This document shows, piece after piece, positions 37,140-46,539 of a stretch of 64,000 bases of DNA. The notes beneath the pieces are model-generated. The model was not told the origin of the DNA. It did no database searches and worked only from the letters and a program-made list of their open reading frames with translations. Where the stretch lies: assembly GCA_951813575.1 (NCBI GenBank), contig OX638375.1, forward strand, positions 434,001-498,000, written 5' to 3'. The first letter of the stretch is position 1. Each line of letters opens with the position of its first letter. Origin of the DNA: Candidatus Binatia bacterium (GTDB lineage: Bacteria > Desulfobacterota > Binatia > UBA9968 > JAJDTQ01). Both the position numbers and the translations under genes were made by a program.

Positions 37140-38588
37140 TCAACCGACACTCCCCTCGAGGCTGACCCCAAGCAGCTTCTGGGCTTCCACGGCAAATTCC
37201 ATGGGCAGCTCACGGAAGACTTCACGGCAGAAACCGTTGACGATCATGCCCACGGCGTCCTCTTCCTTGATGCCGCGCTGCCGGCAGTAGAAAATCTGGT
37301 CCTCGCCGATCTTCGATGTGGACGCCTCGTGCTCGATATGGGCCGAGTTGTTCTTCACCTCCAGATAGGGAAAGGTGTGGGCGCCGCACTCGCTGCCCAT
37401 CAACAGGGAATCACACTGGGAATAGTTGCGCGCATTGTCGGCGCCCTTGAGCACCTTCACCAGGCCGCGGTAGCTGTTTTGCCCGTGGCCGGCGGAGATC
37501 CCCTTGGAGATGATGGTGCTGCGGGTGTTCCGGCCCATGTGGATCATCTTGGTGCCGGTGTCCGCCTGCTGGCGGTTGTTGGTCACCGCCACGGAGTAGA
37601 ATTCGCCGATGGAGCCGTCCCCCTGCAGGATGCAGCTCGGGTACTTCCAGGTGATGGCCGACCCGGTCTCCACCTGGGTCCAGGAGATCTTCGAGTTCCG
37701 GCCCGCGCACTTGCCCCGCTTGGTGACGAAGTTGTAGATGCCGCCCTTGCCGTCCTTGTCGCCGGGGTACCAGTTCTGCACCGTGGAGTACTTGATCTGC
37801 GCATCGTCGAGGGCCACCAACTCCACCACCGCGGCATGGAGCTGGTTCTCGTCGCGCATGGGCGCCGTGCATCCCTCCAGATAGCTCACGTGGCTGCCTT
37901 CATCGGCGACGATCAGGGTGCGCTCGAACTGGCCCGTCTGGGCCGCGTTGATGCGGAAGTAGGTGGAAAGCTCCATGGGGCACCGGACGCCCTTGGGGAT
38001 GTAGCAGAACGAACCGTCGCTGAAGACCGCCGAGTTCAGGGAGGCGAAGAAGTTGTCGCTGTAGGGCACCACCGAACCCAGGTACTGCCGCACCAGCTCC
38101 GGATGCTCCCGCACCGCCTCGGAGAACGAGCAGAAGATGATGCCCATATCCGCCAGCTTGTCCTTGAAGGTGGTCGCCACGGACACGCTGTCGAACACGG
38201 CGTCCACGGCCACCCCGGCCAGCGCCTCGCGCTCGTTCAGCGGAATCCCCAGCTTCTCGTAGGTGGCCAGCAGCTCCGGGTCCACCTCATCCAGGCTCTT
38301 GGGGGCGTCTTTCTTCGCCTTGGGCGCCGAGTAGTAGATGATGCTCTGGTAGTCGATGGCCGGATAGCGCACGTTGGCCCACTTGGGCTCGGCCTCCGAC
38401 TTCTCGAGCTTCACCCAGTAGCGGTAAGCCTTCAGCCGCCAGTCCAGCAGCCACTCCGGCTCGCCCTTCTTCTCCGAGATCAGCCGGACCACGTCCTCGC
38501 TCAGGCCGGGAGGCACGTGGTCCGCCTCGATCTCGGTGACGAAACCGTACTTGTACTCGCTGCCGACCAGCTCGTTGTCCAGTTCCAT
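37140..38588 (-). CDS. sufB: Fe-S cluster assembly protein SufB
   Basis: A 482-residue SufB scaffold subunit. The family motifs [65 protein letters not shown]-like ([21 protein letters not shown]) and [25 protein letters not shown] are intact. The C-terminal [20 protein letters not shown] carries the conserved cysteine. The ATG at 38588 follows a GGAG; a GTG six codons upstream is possible. It is the first structural gene after the Rrf2 regulator, 58 bp away. Confidence 0.95.
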   Translation of the reverse strand: MELDNELVGSEYKYGFVTEIEADHVPPGLSEDVVRLISEKKGEPEWLLDWRLKAYRYWVKLEKSEAEPKWANVRYPAIDYQSIIYYSAPKAKKDAPKSLDEVDPELLATYEKLGIPLNEREALAGVAVDAVFDSVSVATTFKDKLADMGIIFCSFSEAVREHPELVRQYLGSVVPYSDNFFASLNSAVFSDGSFCYIPKGVRCPMELSTYFRINAAQTGQFERTLIVADEGSHVSYLEGCTAPMRDENQLHAAVVELVALDDAQIKYSTVQNWYPGDKDGKGGIYNFVTKRGKCAGRNSKISWTQVETGSAITWKYPSCILQGDGSIGEFYSVAVTNNRQQADTGTKMIHMGRNTRSTIISKGISAGHGQNSYRGLVKVLKGADNARNYSQCDSLLMGSECGAHTFPYLEVKNNSAHIEHEASTSKIGEDQIFYCRQRGIKEEDAVGMIVNGFCREVFRELPMEFAVEAQKLLGVSLEGSVG

Positions 38589-38646
38589 GTCTCTCCGTTC
38601 CTTCACGCCGAAGACCGACTCCCGGTCCTACTCGGGCGTACGAAAA

Positions 38647-39138
38647 TCAGCTATCCAGCCGGTTCAACCGGTCCTTGAGCCCTTCCCGGTCGGCGATGCT
38701 GCCGATGGAGATCCCCGCCAGGTAGTCCGCCAACAGGATCTGCGCCCTCTCCCACACCGAAATCTGCGTGCACACGGAGTCGTACGCGCAGCGGTGGTCC
38801 CGTTCCAGGCACGCCATCAGGGTCAAGGGCTTCTCCACCGCCTCGTAGACTTCCTTGAGGTTGATGGACTCGGGGAGTTTCGCCAGGCTGAACCCGCCCT
38901 TGCGGCCCACGTGGGAGTCCACCAGCCCCGCCGAGGCCAGATCCTTCATGATCTTCGACATGAAGTGGGTGGGGATATCCTGCCGCTCGGCGATCTCCTT
39001 GCTGCCCACCACCCAGCGTTGCGGCTGGGCCGCAAGATACGAGAGCGCCCGCACGGCGTAGTCGACCTTCCTCCCGATGTTCATGAGCGAGCTTCGGTCG
39101 GTAGTGGCCCTGGCGGTATTCACAGCGGCTTCTTGCAT
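38647..39138 (-). CDS. Rrf2 family Fe-S-type transcriptional regulator
   Basis: A winged-helix Rrf2 regulator (IscR/SufR-like). The HTH region follows KVDYAVRALSYLAAQ and includes ERQDIPTHFMSKIMKDLASAGLVDSHVGRKGGFSLAK. Three cysteines in the C-x6-C-x5-C arrangement (ACLERDHRCAYDSVC) match those that bind a 2Fe-2S cluster in IscR. The start is uncertain. ATG 39138 has the best ribosome binding site (GGGGAC), ATG 39084 gives the usual family N-terminus, and ATG 39183 is also open. It heads the suf operon, and a palindromic operator overlaps its promoter, so autoregulation by Fe-S status is likely. Confidence 0.9.
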   Translation of the reverse strand: MQEAAVNTARATTDRSSLMNIGRKVDYAVRALSYLAAQPQRWVVGSKEIAERQDIPTHFMSKIMKDLASAGLVDSHVGRKGGFSLAKLPESINLKEVYEAVEKPLTLMACLERDHRCAYDSVCTQISVWERAQILLADYLAGISIGSIADREGLKDRLNRLDS

Positions 39139-39216
39139 GCCGAGTCCCCTAGTGTTGCGTTCCGTAAGTGCCTGAACACTCATGAATACAAGTCTTCGAA
39201 CAATCCGCTTGCACCA

Positions 39217-39246
39217 AATATAGACCTAATAGCTCTATATTGTCAA
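39217..39246 (-). promoter_or_regulatory. suf operon promoter with overlapping 23-bp palindromic operator
   Basis: On the minus strand a perfect -35 TTGACA (39241-39246) and TATATT -10 (39217-39222) are 18 bp apart. The interval 39218-39240 is a 23-bp palindrome, ATATAGA...TCTATAT, matching its own reverse complement at 20 of 23 positions. It fills the spacer and -10 box exactly, as expected for a repressor site. The adjacent Rrf2 gene is the obvious candidate binder. Peptide deformylase diverges from the same region. Confidence 0.75.
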
Positions 39247-39311
39247 ACCGTCGACACGGACCGGAAGAGTGGCTTCTTGAAGGATCCGAAAACCGCGTGC
39301 TAGGAAGCCCC

Positions 39312-39845
39312 ATGGCCATTCTCAAGGTAGCGCGCCTCGGCAATCCCGTGCTGCGCAATCCCGCCCGGGAAGTTTCCGTGGAGCGGCTGGCGCAACCCGA
39401 CTTCCAACGCCTCATCGACGACATGGTGACCACCATGCGCGAATACCAGGGCGTCGGCCTCGCCGCCGTGCAGGTCCACGAACCCATACAGGTGGCCGTG
39501 CTGGAGGTCGCCGACAACGCCCGTTACCCTGGGAAAGCCCCGCTGCCCCTTTCGGTCCTCGTCAACCCGGAGATCGTCCCCTTGGGGGACGAGACCGAGG
39601 AGGACTGGGAGGGATGCCTCAGCATCCCCGAGATCCGCGGCAGGGTGCCTCGCTACAGCAGTTTGCGGGTGACCGCCCTGGACCGTCATGGCAACGAACT
39701 GGATTTCGTTGCGTCCGGTTTCCACGCCCGGGTCATTCAGCACGAGGTGGATCACCTGCGCGGTCACGTCTACCTGGACCGCATGCCCGACCTCTCGACG
39801 CTGACCTACCTGACGGAGCTGTCCCGCTACTGGACGGACCGATAG
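39312..39845 (+). CDS. def: Peptide deformylase
   Basis: A 177-residue iron/zinc hydrolase that removes the formyl group from new proteins. All three motifs are present: GVGLAAVQV near residue 45 (GxGxAAxQ), EGCLSIPE near 101 with the metal cysteine, and HEVDH near 143 with the two metal histidines and catalytic glutamate. The ATG at 39312 gives the usual start (AILKVARLGNPVLR). No fmt gene is next to it. It is divergent from the rrf2-suf operon and converges on aspS with a 16-bp gap. Confidence 0.95.
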   Translation: MAILKVARLGNPVLRNPAREVSVERLAQPDFQRLIDDMVTTMREYQGVGLAAVQVHEPIQVAVLEVADNARYPGKAPLPLSVLVNPEIVPLGDETEEDWEGCLSIPEIRGRVPRYSSLRVTALDRHGNELDFVASGFHARVIQHEVDHLRGHVYLDRMPDLSTLTYLTELSRYWTDR

Positions 39846-39861
39846 GAACCTCGCGGCCTTG

Positions 39862-41661
39862 CTACGGCTCCCCCGTCAGGGTCCTGATCTGCAACTCCGA
39901 AAGCTGGCGGGCATCCACCGCCGTCGGCGCCTCCGTCAGCATGCACACCGCGCGCTGGCTCTTGGGGAACGCGATGACGTCCCGGATGGCGGGCGAATCG
40001 CTCAGGAGCATGGCCAGCCGGTCGACGCCGAAGGCGATGCCGCCATGGGGCGGAGCGCCGAGGTCCAGCGCCTCCAGGAGAAATCCGAACTGCTCCTCTA
40101 TCGTTTCGGGCGTCACGTCGAGCAGGGACAGCACTTGCCGCTGGAGCTCGGGTGAATGGATCCGGATGCTGCCGCCGCCCATCTCCATGCCGTTCAGAAC
40201 CAGGTCGTATGCGCGGGACTTCACCCGGGCGGGATCGGACTCGAGCAGCGGCAGGTCCTCCTCCTGCGGCGCGGTGAACGGATGATGCACGGCGCTGTAG
40301 CGGCCTTCCGCCTTCTTCCACTCCACCAGCGGGAAGTCGAGGACCCAGGCGAAGGCGTGCGCGCCTTCCGGCACCAACCCCAGCCTCCGTCCCATCTCCA
40401 GCCGCAGGTTGGCGAGGCCCTCGTTGACGACGTCGAAATCGTCGGCGAGCATGAAGATGACGTCGCCGGGTTGTACCCGGGTGAGGGTCCGTAGCGCTTC
40501 CTTCTCGCTTTCGCTCAGGAACTTCGTCAGCGGCGACTGCCACTCGCTATCCAGCACCTTGATCCAGGCCAGCCCCTTGGCGCCGTAGCGGCCCACCAGT
40601 CCGGTCAGGTCGTCCAGCTCCTTGCGCGACAGGTCGGCGGCTCCCGGCACCTTCAGGCCCTTGACGATGCCGCCGGCCGCCAGCGCCCGCTTGAAAATGG
40701 CCACCCCGGAGTCCCGGAACGCCTCCGACAGCTCCACCAGCTCCAGGCCGAAGCGCAGGTCCGGCTTGTCCGTTCCGTACCGCGACATGGCCTCTTCCCA
40801 GCTCAAACGGCGAAAGGGCGTCTCCAGCTCGACCCCCTTCACCTCCCGGAAGACCCGCGCCATCATGCCCTCGACCATGGCGAAGATGTCCTCGGGACGC
40901 ACGAACGACATCTCGATGTCGAGCTGGGTGAACTCGGGCTGCCGGTCCATGCGCAGGTCTTCATCCCGGAAGCAGCGCACCACCTGGAAATAACGATCCA
41001 CCCCGCCCACCATGAGAATCTGCTTGAATAGCTGCGGCGACTGCGGCAGCGCATAGAACTTGCCCGGGTGCATCCTGCTGGGCACCAGGTAGTCCCGGGC
41101 CCCCTCCGGCGTGCTCTTGGTAAGGACCGGCGTTTCCACCTCCATGAACGAGAGGTCGTTCAGATGGCTCCGGATGGCCGTCAGCATGCGGTGCCGGATC
41201 TCCAGCGCGCGCAGGCTGCGGGGCCGCCTCAGGTCGAGATAGCGGTAGCGGAAACGGCTGGCCTCGGTGGGCTCGATGTCGTCGTCCACCGGGAACGGCG
41301 GCACCCGCGACGGGTTCAGCACGCGCAGTTCCTGCGCCATGAGCTCCACCGTGCCGGTGGGGATAGTCGGGTTGATGGTTTCCTCCGACCGGCGTACCAG
41401 CGATCCACGCACGGCCAGCACGTCCTCGGAGCGCACCCGCTTGGCTTTCTCGTGGGCCTCGGGCGTCACCTCGGGGTTCACCACCACCTGGACGAAGCCG
41501 GTCCGGTCCCGGAGGTCGATGAACAGCAGGCCGCCGTGATCCCTCAACGACCGGGTCCAACCCATGAGGGTGAGCTCACGGCCCACCTCGCTCTCCCGGG
41601 GCTCGCCACAAAGGCAGCTCCGCTGCCAGTCGCCCATCAAGTCCACATTCCTGTTGTTCAC
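39862..41661 (-). CDS. aspS: Aspartyl-tRNA synthetase
   Basis: A roughly 599-residue bacterial-type class II synthetase. The N-terminal OB domain ([27 protein letters not shown]) is followed by motif 1 ([23 protein letters not shown]), motif 2 ([25 protein letters not shown]) and a bacterial GAD insert (about 300-410). Motif 3 is [30 protein letters not shown]. The GTG start at 41661 is 4 bp after the hisS stop; an ATG at 41637 is an alternative. The hisS-aspS order is common in many bacteria. Whether it also charges tRNA-Asn cannot be told here. Confidence 0.94.
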   Translation of the reverse strand: MNNRNVDLMGDWQRSCLCGEPRESEVGRELTLMGWTRSLRDHGGLLFIDLRDRTGFVQVVVNPEVTPEAHEKAKRVRSEDVLAVRGSLVRRSEETINPTIPTGTVELMAQELRVLNPSRVPPFPVDDDIEPTEASRFRYRYLDLRRPRSLRALEIRHRMLTAIRSHLNDLSFMEVETPVLTKSTPEGARDYLVPSRMHPGKFYALPQSPQLFKQILMVGGVDRYFQVVRCFRDEDLRMDRQPEFTQLDIEMSFVRPEDIFAMVEGMMARVFREVKGVELETPFRRLSWEEAMSRYGTDKPDLRFGLELVELSEAFRDSGVAIFKRALAAGGIVKGLKVPGAADLSRKELDDLTGLVGRYGAKGLAWIKVLDSEWQSPLTKFLSESEKEALRTLTRVQPGDVIFMLADDFDVVNEGLANLRLEMGRRLGLVPEGAHAFAWVLDFPLVEWKKAEGRYSAVHHPFTAPQEEDLPLLESDPARVKSRAYDLVLNGMEMGGGSIRIHSPELQRQVLSLLDVTPETIEEQFGFLLEALDLGAPPHGGIAFGVDRLAMLLSDSPAIRDVIAFPKSQRAVCMLTEAPTAVDARQLSELQIRTLTGEP

Positions 41662-41665
41662 GTGA

Positions 41666-42952
41666 TCACCCGGAAACCTGGTCTGCTCTTTCACGAAGCG
41701 AGACCAGAGTGTTGTCGACGTCCGCGAAGTCCACCTCGGTCTGTTCCCTCGTCGCCATGTCGCGTATGAGCGCCTTGCCGTTCGTCATTTCGTCGGGGCC
41801 CACGATGAGGACCGCACCGGCGCCCAGCTTGTCCGCACGGCGCATCTGGCTCTTGAGGCTCCTGGACTCGCCTTCCAGATCCACCCGGAGACCCCGTCGG
41901 CGCAGGCGATGGGCCAGGGCGAACGTCCACCGTTGCGCCTCCTCGCCCATCCAGGCAAGGTACAGTAGCGGCGCGGCCGGTCCGCCCGCCTCGTCCGTCG
42001 AAAGCAGCAACGCAAGCCGCTCCACGCCCAGCGCGAAGCCGACGCCGGCCACCGGCGGACCTCCCAGGGACTGCACCAGGCCGTCATAGCGTCCCCCCGC
42101 GGCCACGGTGTTCTGGCTCCCCAGGCCCTCGCCGGCCTTCCACTCGAACGTGGTCCGGCAATAGTAGTCCAGCCCGCGCGCCAGCCGTTCGTTGACCACC
42201 GGCTCCGGACGCAACTCTTTCAGCAGGCCGAGCACGGTGTCGAAGTGGTCCCGGCACTCCGCGCACAGGTGCGACCGGATCGAGGGCGCCGCGGTCACGA
42301 TCCCCGCGCACGACTCGCGCTTGCAGTCCAGCACCCGGAGGGGGTTCCGCTCCAGCCGCCGGTCGCAGTCTGCGCACAGCTCTTCCCGATGCCCTTCCAG
42401 AAAGGCCACCAGCGCGGCGCGGTAACCGGGGCGGCATTGGGCGCAGCCGATGGAGTTCACCTCCAGGACCGTGCCCGCCACTCCCAGTTCCTCCCAGAGG
42501 TCCCGCAACAGCAGCAGCAGCTCCGCGTCAATGAAGGGGTCGGTGCGGCCGAAGACCTCGGCGCCGATCTGGTGGAACTGCCGCAGCCTTCCCTTCTGGG
42601 GCCGCTCGCGGCGGAACATGGGGCCCAGGTAATAGAGCTTTCGCACCGGTTCCGCCTGGTGGAGCTGGCCCTCGCCGTACGCCCGCACCACGCCGGCCGT
42701 GCCCTCGGGCCTCAGGCTCAGGAGAGTCGCCTTGGCGTCCCGGTCGGCAAAGGTGTACATCTCCTTCTCGATGACGTCGGTGGACTCCCCCAACGAACGC
42801 GAGAAGAGCTCCGCCTTCTCCAGGACCGGAATTCGAATCTCCTTGAAGTTGTAGCCGGCAAATACGCGTTCTGCTGCGTCCTCGATCCTCTGCCAGGTCT
42901 CGACTTCTCCGGGGAGAACGTCGGAGAACCCCTTGATGCGTGTCAGTTTCAT
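41666..42952 (-). CDS. hisS: Histidyl-tRNA synthetase
   Basis: A 428-residue class II synthetase. The opening [24 protein letters not shown] is typical. [29 protein letters not shown] contains motif 2. The histidine-specific motifs are [15 protein letters not shown] and [15 protein letters not shown], and motif 3 is [17 protein letters not shown]-terminal anticodon-binding domain follows. The insert has a zinc-finger-like set of cysteines ([22 protein letters not shown]). The ATG at 42952 has a GGGTG ribosome binding site; the upstream frame lacks similarity. Confidence 0.95.
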   Translation of the reverse strand: MKLTRIKGFSDVLPGEVETWQRIEDAAERVFAGYNFKEIRIPVLEKAELFSRSLGESTDVIEKEMYTFADRDAKATLLSLRPEGTAGVVRAYGEGQLHQAEPVRKLYYLGPMFRRERPQKGRLRQFHQIGAEVFGRTDPFIDAELLLLLRDLWEELGVAGTVLEVNSIGCAQCRPGYRAALVAFLEGHREELCADCDRRLERNPLRVLDCKRESCAGIVTAAPSIRSHLCAECRDHFDTVLGLLKELRPEPVVNERLARGLDYYCRTTFEWKAGEGLGSQNTVAAGGRYDGLVQSLGGPPVAGVGFALGVERLALLLSTDEAGGPAAPLLYLAWMGEEAQRWTFALAHRLRRRGLRVDLEGESRSLKSQMRRADKLGAGAVLIVGPDEMTNGKALIRDMATREQTEVDFADVDNTLVSLRERADQVSG

Positions 42953-43102
42953 ATGCACCCCCGAACGGGCGCCCGCGACGAAATCATGGTTGTCATAAGG
43001 GGAGTCGTGACCGCTGACAGGAGGATTTACACGCGCCGGGAGCCGCGTGCCGACAGGCATACCCGCTAACAGAGGCGTGCCCGAAAGTCAATCCAGGGCC
43101 GT

Positions 43103-44671
43103 TTACGGCGCTCTCGGCAGGAACCGGTAGGCGCACGCGGCCGACGCCAGAATCAACAGGTAAGCAAGCCCTACCGTCGTCCAGTCGGGCCTCGGCACGG
43201 AAAGGGCGGCCAGCGGCAAGGCGGCGAGGAGACCGACAGCCCACAGGAAGCCCGAGACGGATATTTCCACCACGCCCACCAACAATGTCGCCCCCGCGGG
43301 AAAGAGCAGGCACAGGAAGCCCATGAGCAGGCCCGCGGGCACGATGAGGAATCCCACCAGCGGCACCAGCAGAGGGTTGGCGATGAAGCCGGCGAGGGAC
43401 AGGTAGCCGAAATGGTGCGCCACCACCGGTCCGGTGCCCACGGCGGCGAAGAAAGGCACGAGGATGGACAGCAGGACGACCGGGCGAAGCCTTTGCAGCC
43501 AACCCCGCTCGGGACCATCCGGAGGCCGCAGGAGTCGCGTCTGCCGGAAGAGCCGGATGGCGCCGACAATGGACAGCACCGCCAGGAAGGAAAGCTGAAA
43601 CGACACCTCCATGATCGCCCCCGGCCAGCACAGGGCCGCGATGAGGGCTGCCAGCGCCAGGCCGCCGAAGACGTTGGCATGGCGCCCGTTCATCACGGCC
43701 AGATGGTACAGCCCGATCATGATGGCGGCTCGCACCGTGGGAATGCGCGCCCCCGCCACCGCCGCGTAGAGGATCACCGCAACCAGCGACCCGGCGGCCG
43801 CCAGCTTGTAGACCGGCGCGGACAACAGCAGCCGGGTGCTGCGCGACGCGAGCCCGCGGAACACCAGGAAGGCCGCATAGCCGAGCATGCCCACGTGCAG
43901 GCCCGAGATGGACAGCACATGGGACATGCCGACGGCGGCGAAGCGTTCCCGCATCTCACGGGAGAGGCCGCCCCGGTCCCCCAGCACCAGCGCCTTGACC
44001 AGCCCGCCGCTGTCCGGCTCGAAGCGGCGTTCCACGAACCGCCGTATCCAGCGCCGCGCCGTCTCGATCCAGCCGCGGACCCCGCCGCCGCGTTCCACCC
44101 TCACCGCCTCCCAGTCGTTGTGCAGGTAGGCGACCCGGTAGATCGCCCGGCGCGCAAGGAAGGCCCGGTAGTCGAAGCCGCCGTCCCGGTTCCGGGGCAG
44201 CCTCAAACGCAGAGGGACCCGGACCACGTCGCCGTAACGCCAGTGGCGGTACGCGTTCCGGACCGTGACCCGTACGTTCCCCGAGACCTTCCGCGGACCC
44301 TCCTTCGTCCATGCCCGTTCCGCCGCGAGATGCCAGCGGCTCCAATCGCCCCGGCCTTCGGGTTCGCGGTAGAGGCGTCCCTGGATGAGGACGGGCTCCT
44401 TCCCCTCCGGGAGTTGACGGACATCGCCCGGTGAAAACCCGGGATGCAGCAGCCGGTGATGAGCGGCCAGACCCCAATGGAACGCCAGCGCGCATGCCAA
44501 CGCCAGCAAACCCCAACCACGGTGAATGAAGCAAAGGACCAGGCCCGGCGCCAACAGCGCCCCGCCCCACCAGGATGGGCCGCCGGGACCGGCCGGAAGC
44601 GCCGCGGCCTGCCCGGCGAGGAGCGCCAGCAGCGGCAGGACCAGGAGCGCGATGGGCCCCGGCGCTCTCAC
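43103..44671 (-). CDS. ComEC/Rec2 family competence protein without metallo-beta-lactamase domain
   Basis: A 522-residue membrane protein with the N-terminal DUF4131 region and the Competence channel domain. ComEC carries DNA across the inner membrane in naturally competent bacteria. The motif GDRGGLSREMRERFAAVGMSHVLSISGLHVGMLGY is the family hallmark near residues 230-265. Many hydrophobic helices follow to residue 515. The full-length family is about 700-800 residues with a C-terminal metallo-beta-lactamase domain; here the protein stops after the membrane part with FLPRAP. No separate lactamase-domain frame follows before hisS. It overlaps uvrC by 4 bp. Confidence 0.85.
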   Translation of the reverse strand: MRAPGPIALLVLPLLALLAGQAAALPAGPGGPSWWGGALLAPGLVLCFIHRGWGLLALACALAFHWGLAAHHRLLHPGFSPGDVRQLPEGKEPVLIQGRLYREPEGRGDWSRWHLAAERAWTKEGPRKVSGNVRVTVRNAYRHWRYGDVVRVPLRLRLPRNRDGGFDYRAFLARRAIYRVAYLHNDWEAVRVERGGGVRGWIETARRWIRRFVERRFEPDSGGLVKALVLGDRGGLSREMRERFAAVGMSHVLSISGLHVGMLGYAAFLVFRGLASRSTRLLLSAPVYKLAAAGSLVAVILYAAVAGARIPTVRAAIMIGLYHLAVMNGRHANVFGGLALAALIAALCWPGAIMEVSFQLSFLAVLSIVGAIRLFRQTRLLRPPDGPERGWLQRLRPVVLLSILVPFFAAVGTGPVVAHHFGYLSLAGFIANPLLVPLVGFLIVPAGLLMGFLCLLFPAGATLLVGVVEISVSGFLWAVGLLAALPLAALSVPRPDWTTVGLAYLLILASAACAYRFLPRAP

Positions 44672-46521
44672 CGTTGGTCCACGGCCTCGAAGGAATCGCG
44701 AATGCGTTCGGCCAGGGGCCGGGTCATGGACGGCACCTCCAGCAACTCCTCCAACGAGGCGTCGCGGAGGCGTTTCAGGCTGCCGAAACGCCGCAGCAGC
44801 GCCCGCCTGCGGGCGGGCCCGACGCCGGGAATCCCGTCCAGTCCGGAACGCAGGGTTTCGCGGCCGCGGACGGTCCGGTGATAGGTGATGGCGAACCGGT
44901 GGGCTTCATCCCGTATGCGTTGCAGCAGGAACAGCGCGTTGGAGTTGCGCCGCAGCACCACCGGGTTGCTGCGGTGGGGCAGGAAGAGCCGCTCCTCCGA
45001 CCGTTCGATCTCCGCCAGCCGCGGCGACGCCGTGACCCGCATCTTGGCCATGGCCACCACGTCCACGTCCTTCACGCCAAGATCCGACAACGCGGCAAGG
45101 GCGACCTGCAACTGCCCCTTGCCGCCGTCCACCACCATCAGGTCCGGCAGGTCGGTCTCGCGCAGGCCCCGCTGGAACCTCCGCTTGATCACTTCGTACA
45201 TCATGGCGAAATCGTCTCCGCGGGTCTCGGGCGAGACCGTGCGGACGCGGTAGCGCCGGTAGTTCTGCTTGTCCGGCTGTCCGTCGAAGAACGAGACCCG
45301 GGACCCCACCGCGTGACTGCCCTGGATCATGGAGATGTCGTAGCATTCGATCCGTTGCGGATACCGCCTCAGGCGGAGCTTCTGCTGCAGCTCCCGCAGC
45401 ATCTTCTCTCGTTCCCGCTCTTGGTCGTGGCGTTCGCTGAAACTCTGGCGGGCGTTGTCCAGCGCCATTTCCAGCAGCTTGTGCTTCTCGCCCCGGCGCG
45501 GCCGGTGCAGCGTCACCCTCCTGCCCTTCCGCTCCTCCAGGTAGTCCTCGTGCACCGCCCGGTCCTCCAGCTCCACCGGCAGCAGGATCTCGTCGGGAAC
45601 GAAACGGTTGCCCTGGTAGAACTGGGTCAGCAGCGCGGCGACGATCTCCTCGTCGTCGAACTGGTGGTCTTCCAGGGAATAGGCCTGGTTGCCGGTAAGC
45701 TTGCCCTGCCGCACGAAGATCACCTGGGCCTCGATGAAGCCTCCCTCCCGGTAGAGCCCGAAGATGTCCTGGTCGGCGCCCCAGTGGGAGACCATGCGCT
45801 GCTTCTCCAGGGTCTTCTCCACGGCCCGGATGCGGTCCCGCACCTTGGCCGCCTGCTCGAACTCCAGCGCTTCGGCGCGCTCCTGCATGCGGACGCGCAG
45901 TTGCCGCAACAGGTCGGCGCTCTTCCCCTCGATGAAGAGCACCGCCTGCCGGAGGTTTCCGGCGTAGTCCTCCGGGTCCACGGAATGGACACACGGCGCG
46001 GGACAGCGCTTGATCTGGAATTGGAGGCACGGCCGGTCCCGGTTGCGGAAGTTGTAGTCGGTGCAGGTCCGCAGCAGAAAGTGCTTCTCGATGACCTCCA
46101 GGGTCTCCCGCACGGCAACGGCGGAAGCGTAGGGGCCGAAGTAGCGGCTGCCGTCCTTGACGATGCTGCGGGTGGCCAGGATGCGCGGCCAGGCGCCGGC
46201 GGTGACCTTGATGCTCAGGTAGCTCTTGTCGTCCTTGAGGCGGATGTTGTAGCGGGGCTTGTACTGCTTGATCAGGTTGTTCTCGAGGATCAGCGCTTCC
46301 TTCTCGTTGCTCGTCACCAGGGTCTCGATGTCCTCGGCCTGGCGCATGAGGAAGGCGACATGCGGCCGTCCGTCGCCGCCCCGCAGATAGGAACGCACCC
46401 GGGCGCGCAACTCCTTCGCCTTGCCCACGTAGATCACCTTTCCGGCCGAATCCCGCATCAGGTAGACGCCGGGGCCGGCGGGCAGGGTGTCGAGCCGTTC
46501 GTTGAGTTCCTCGATCTTCAT
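44668..46521 (-). CDS. uvrC: Excinuclease ABC subunit C
   Basis: A 617-residue dual-incision nuclease of nucleotide excision repair. The N-terminal GIY-YIG domain (GPGVYLMRDSAGKVIYVGKAKELRARV) makes the 3' cut. A UVR domain that binds UvrB lies near 200-235 (LEFEQAAKVRDRIRAVEK). The RNase H-like domain for the 5' cut includes ECYDISMIQGSHAVGS. Tandem helix-hairpin-helix motifs are at the end (DGIPGVGPARRRALLRRFGSL). It starts 18 bp after uvrB and overlaps comEC by 4 bp. Confidence 0.96.
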   Translation of the reverse strand: MKIEELNERLDTLPAGPGVYLMRDSAGKVIYVGKAKELRARVRSYLRGGDGRPHVAFLMRQAEDIETLVTSNEKEALILENNLIKQYKPRYNIRLKDDKSYLSIKVTAGAWPRILATRSIVKDGSRYFGPYASAVAVRETLEVIEKHFLLRTCTDYNFRNRDRPCLQFQIKRCPAPCVHSVDPEDYAGNLRQAVLFIEGKSADLLRQLRVRMQERAEALEFEQAAKVRDRIRAVEKTLEKQRMVSHWGADQDIFGLYREGGFIEAQVIFVRQGKLTGNQAYSLEDHQFDDEEIVAALLTQFYQGNRFVPDEILLPVELEDRAVHEDYLEERKGRRVTLHRPRRGEKHKLLEMALDNARQSFSERHDQEREREKMLRELQQKLRLRRYPQRIECYDISMIQGSHAVGSRVSFFDGQPDKQNYRRYRVRTVSPETRGDDFAMMYEVIKRRFQRGLRETDLPDLMVVDGGKGQLQVALAALSDLGVKDVDVVAMAKMRVTASPRLAEIERSEERLFLPHRSNPVVLRRNSNALFLLQRIRDEAHRFAITYHRTVRGRETLRSGLDGIPGVGPARRRALLRRFGSLKRLRDASLEELLEVPSMTRPLAERIRDSFEAVDQR

Positions 46522-46539
46522 GAATCGGGGTGGCGGGTA

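Noticed and set aside
39148-39165. CTAGTGTTGCGTTCC upstream of the Rrf2 gene, sharing 13 bp with 6432-6446
   Set aside because: No arms or core are present at either place, and the shared stretch is too short to call a repeat.
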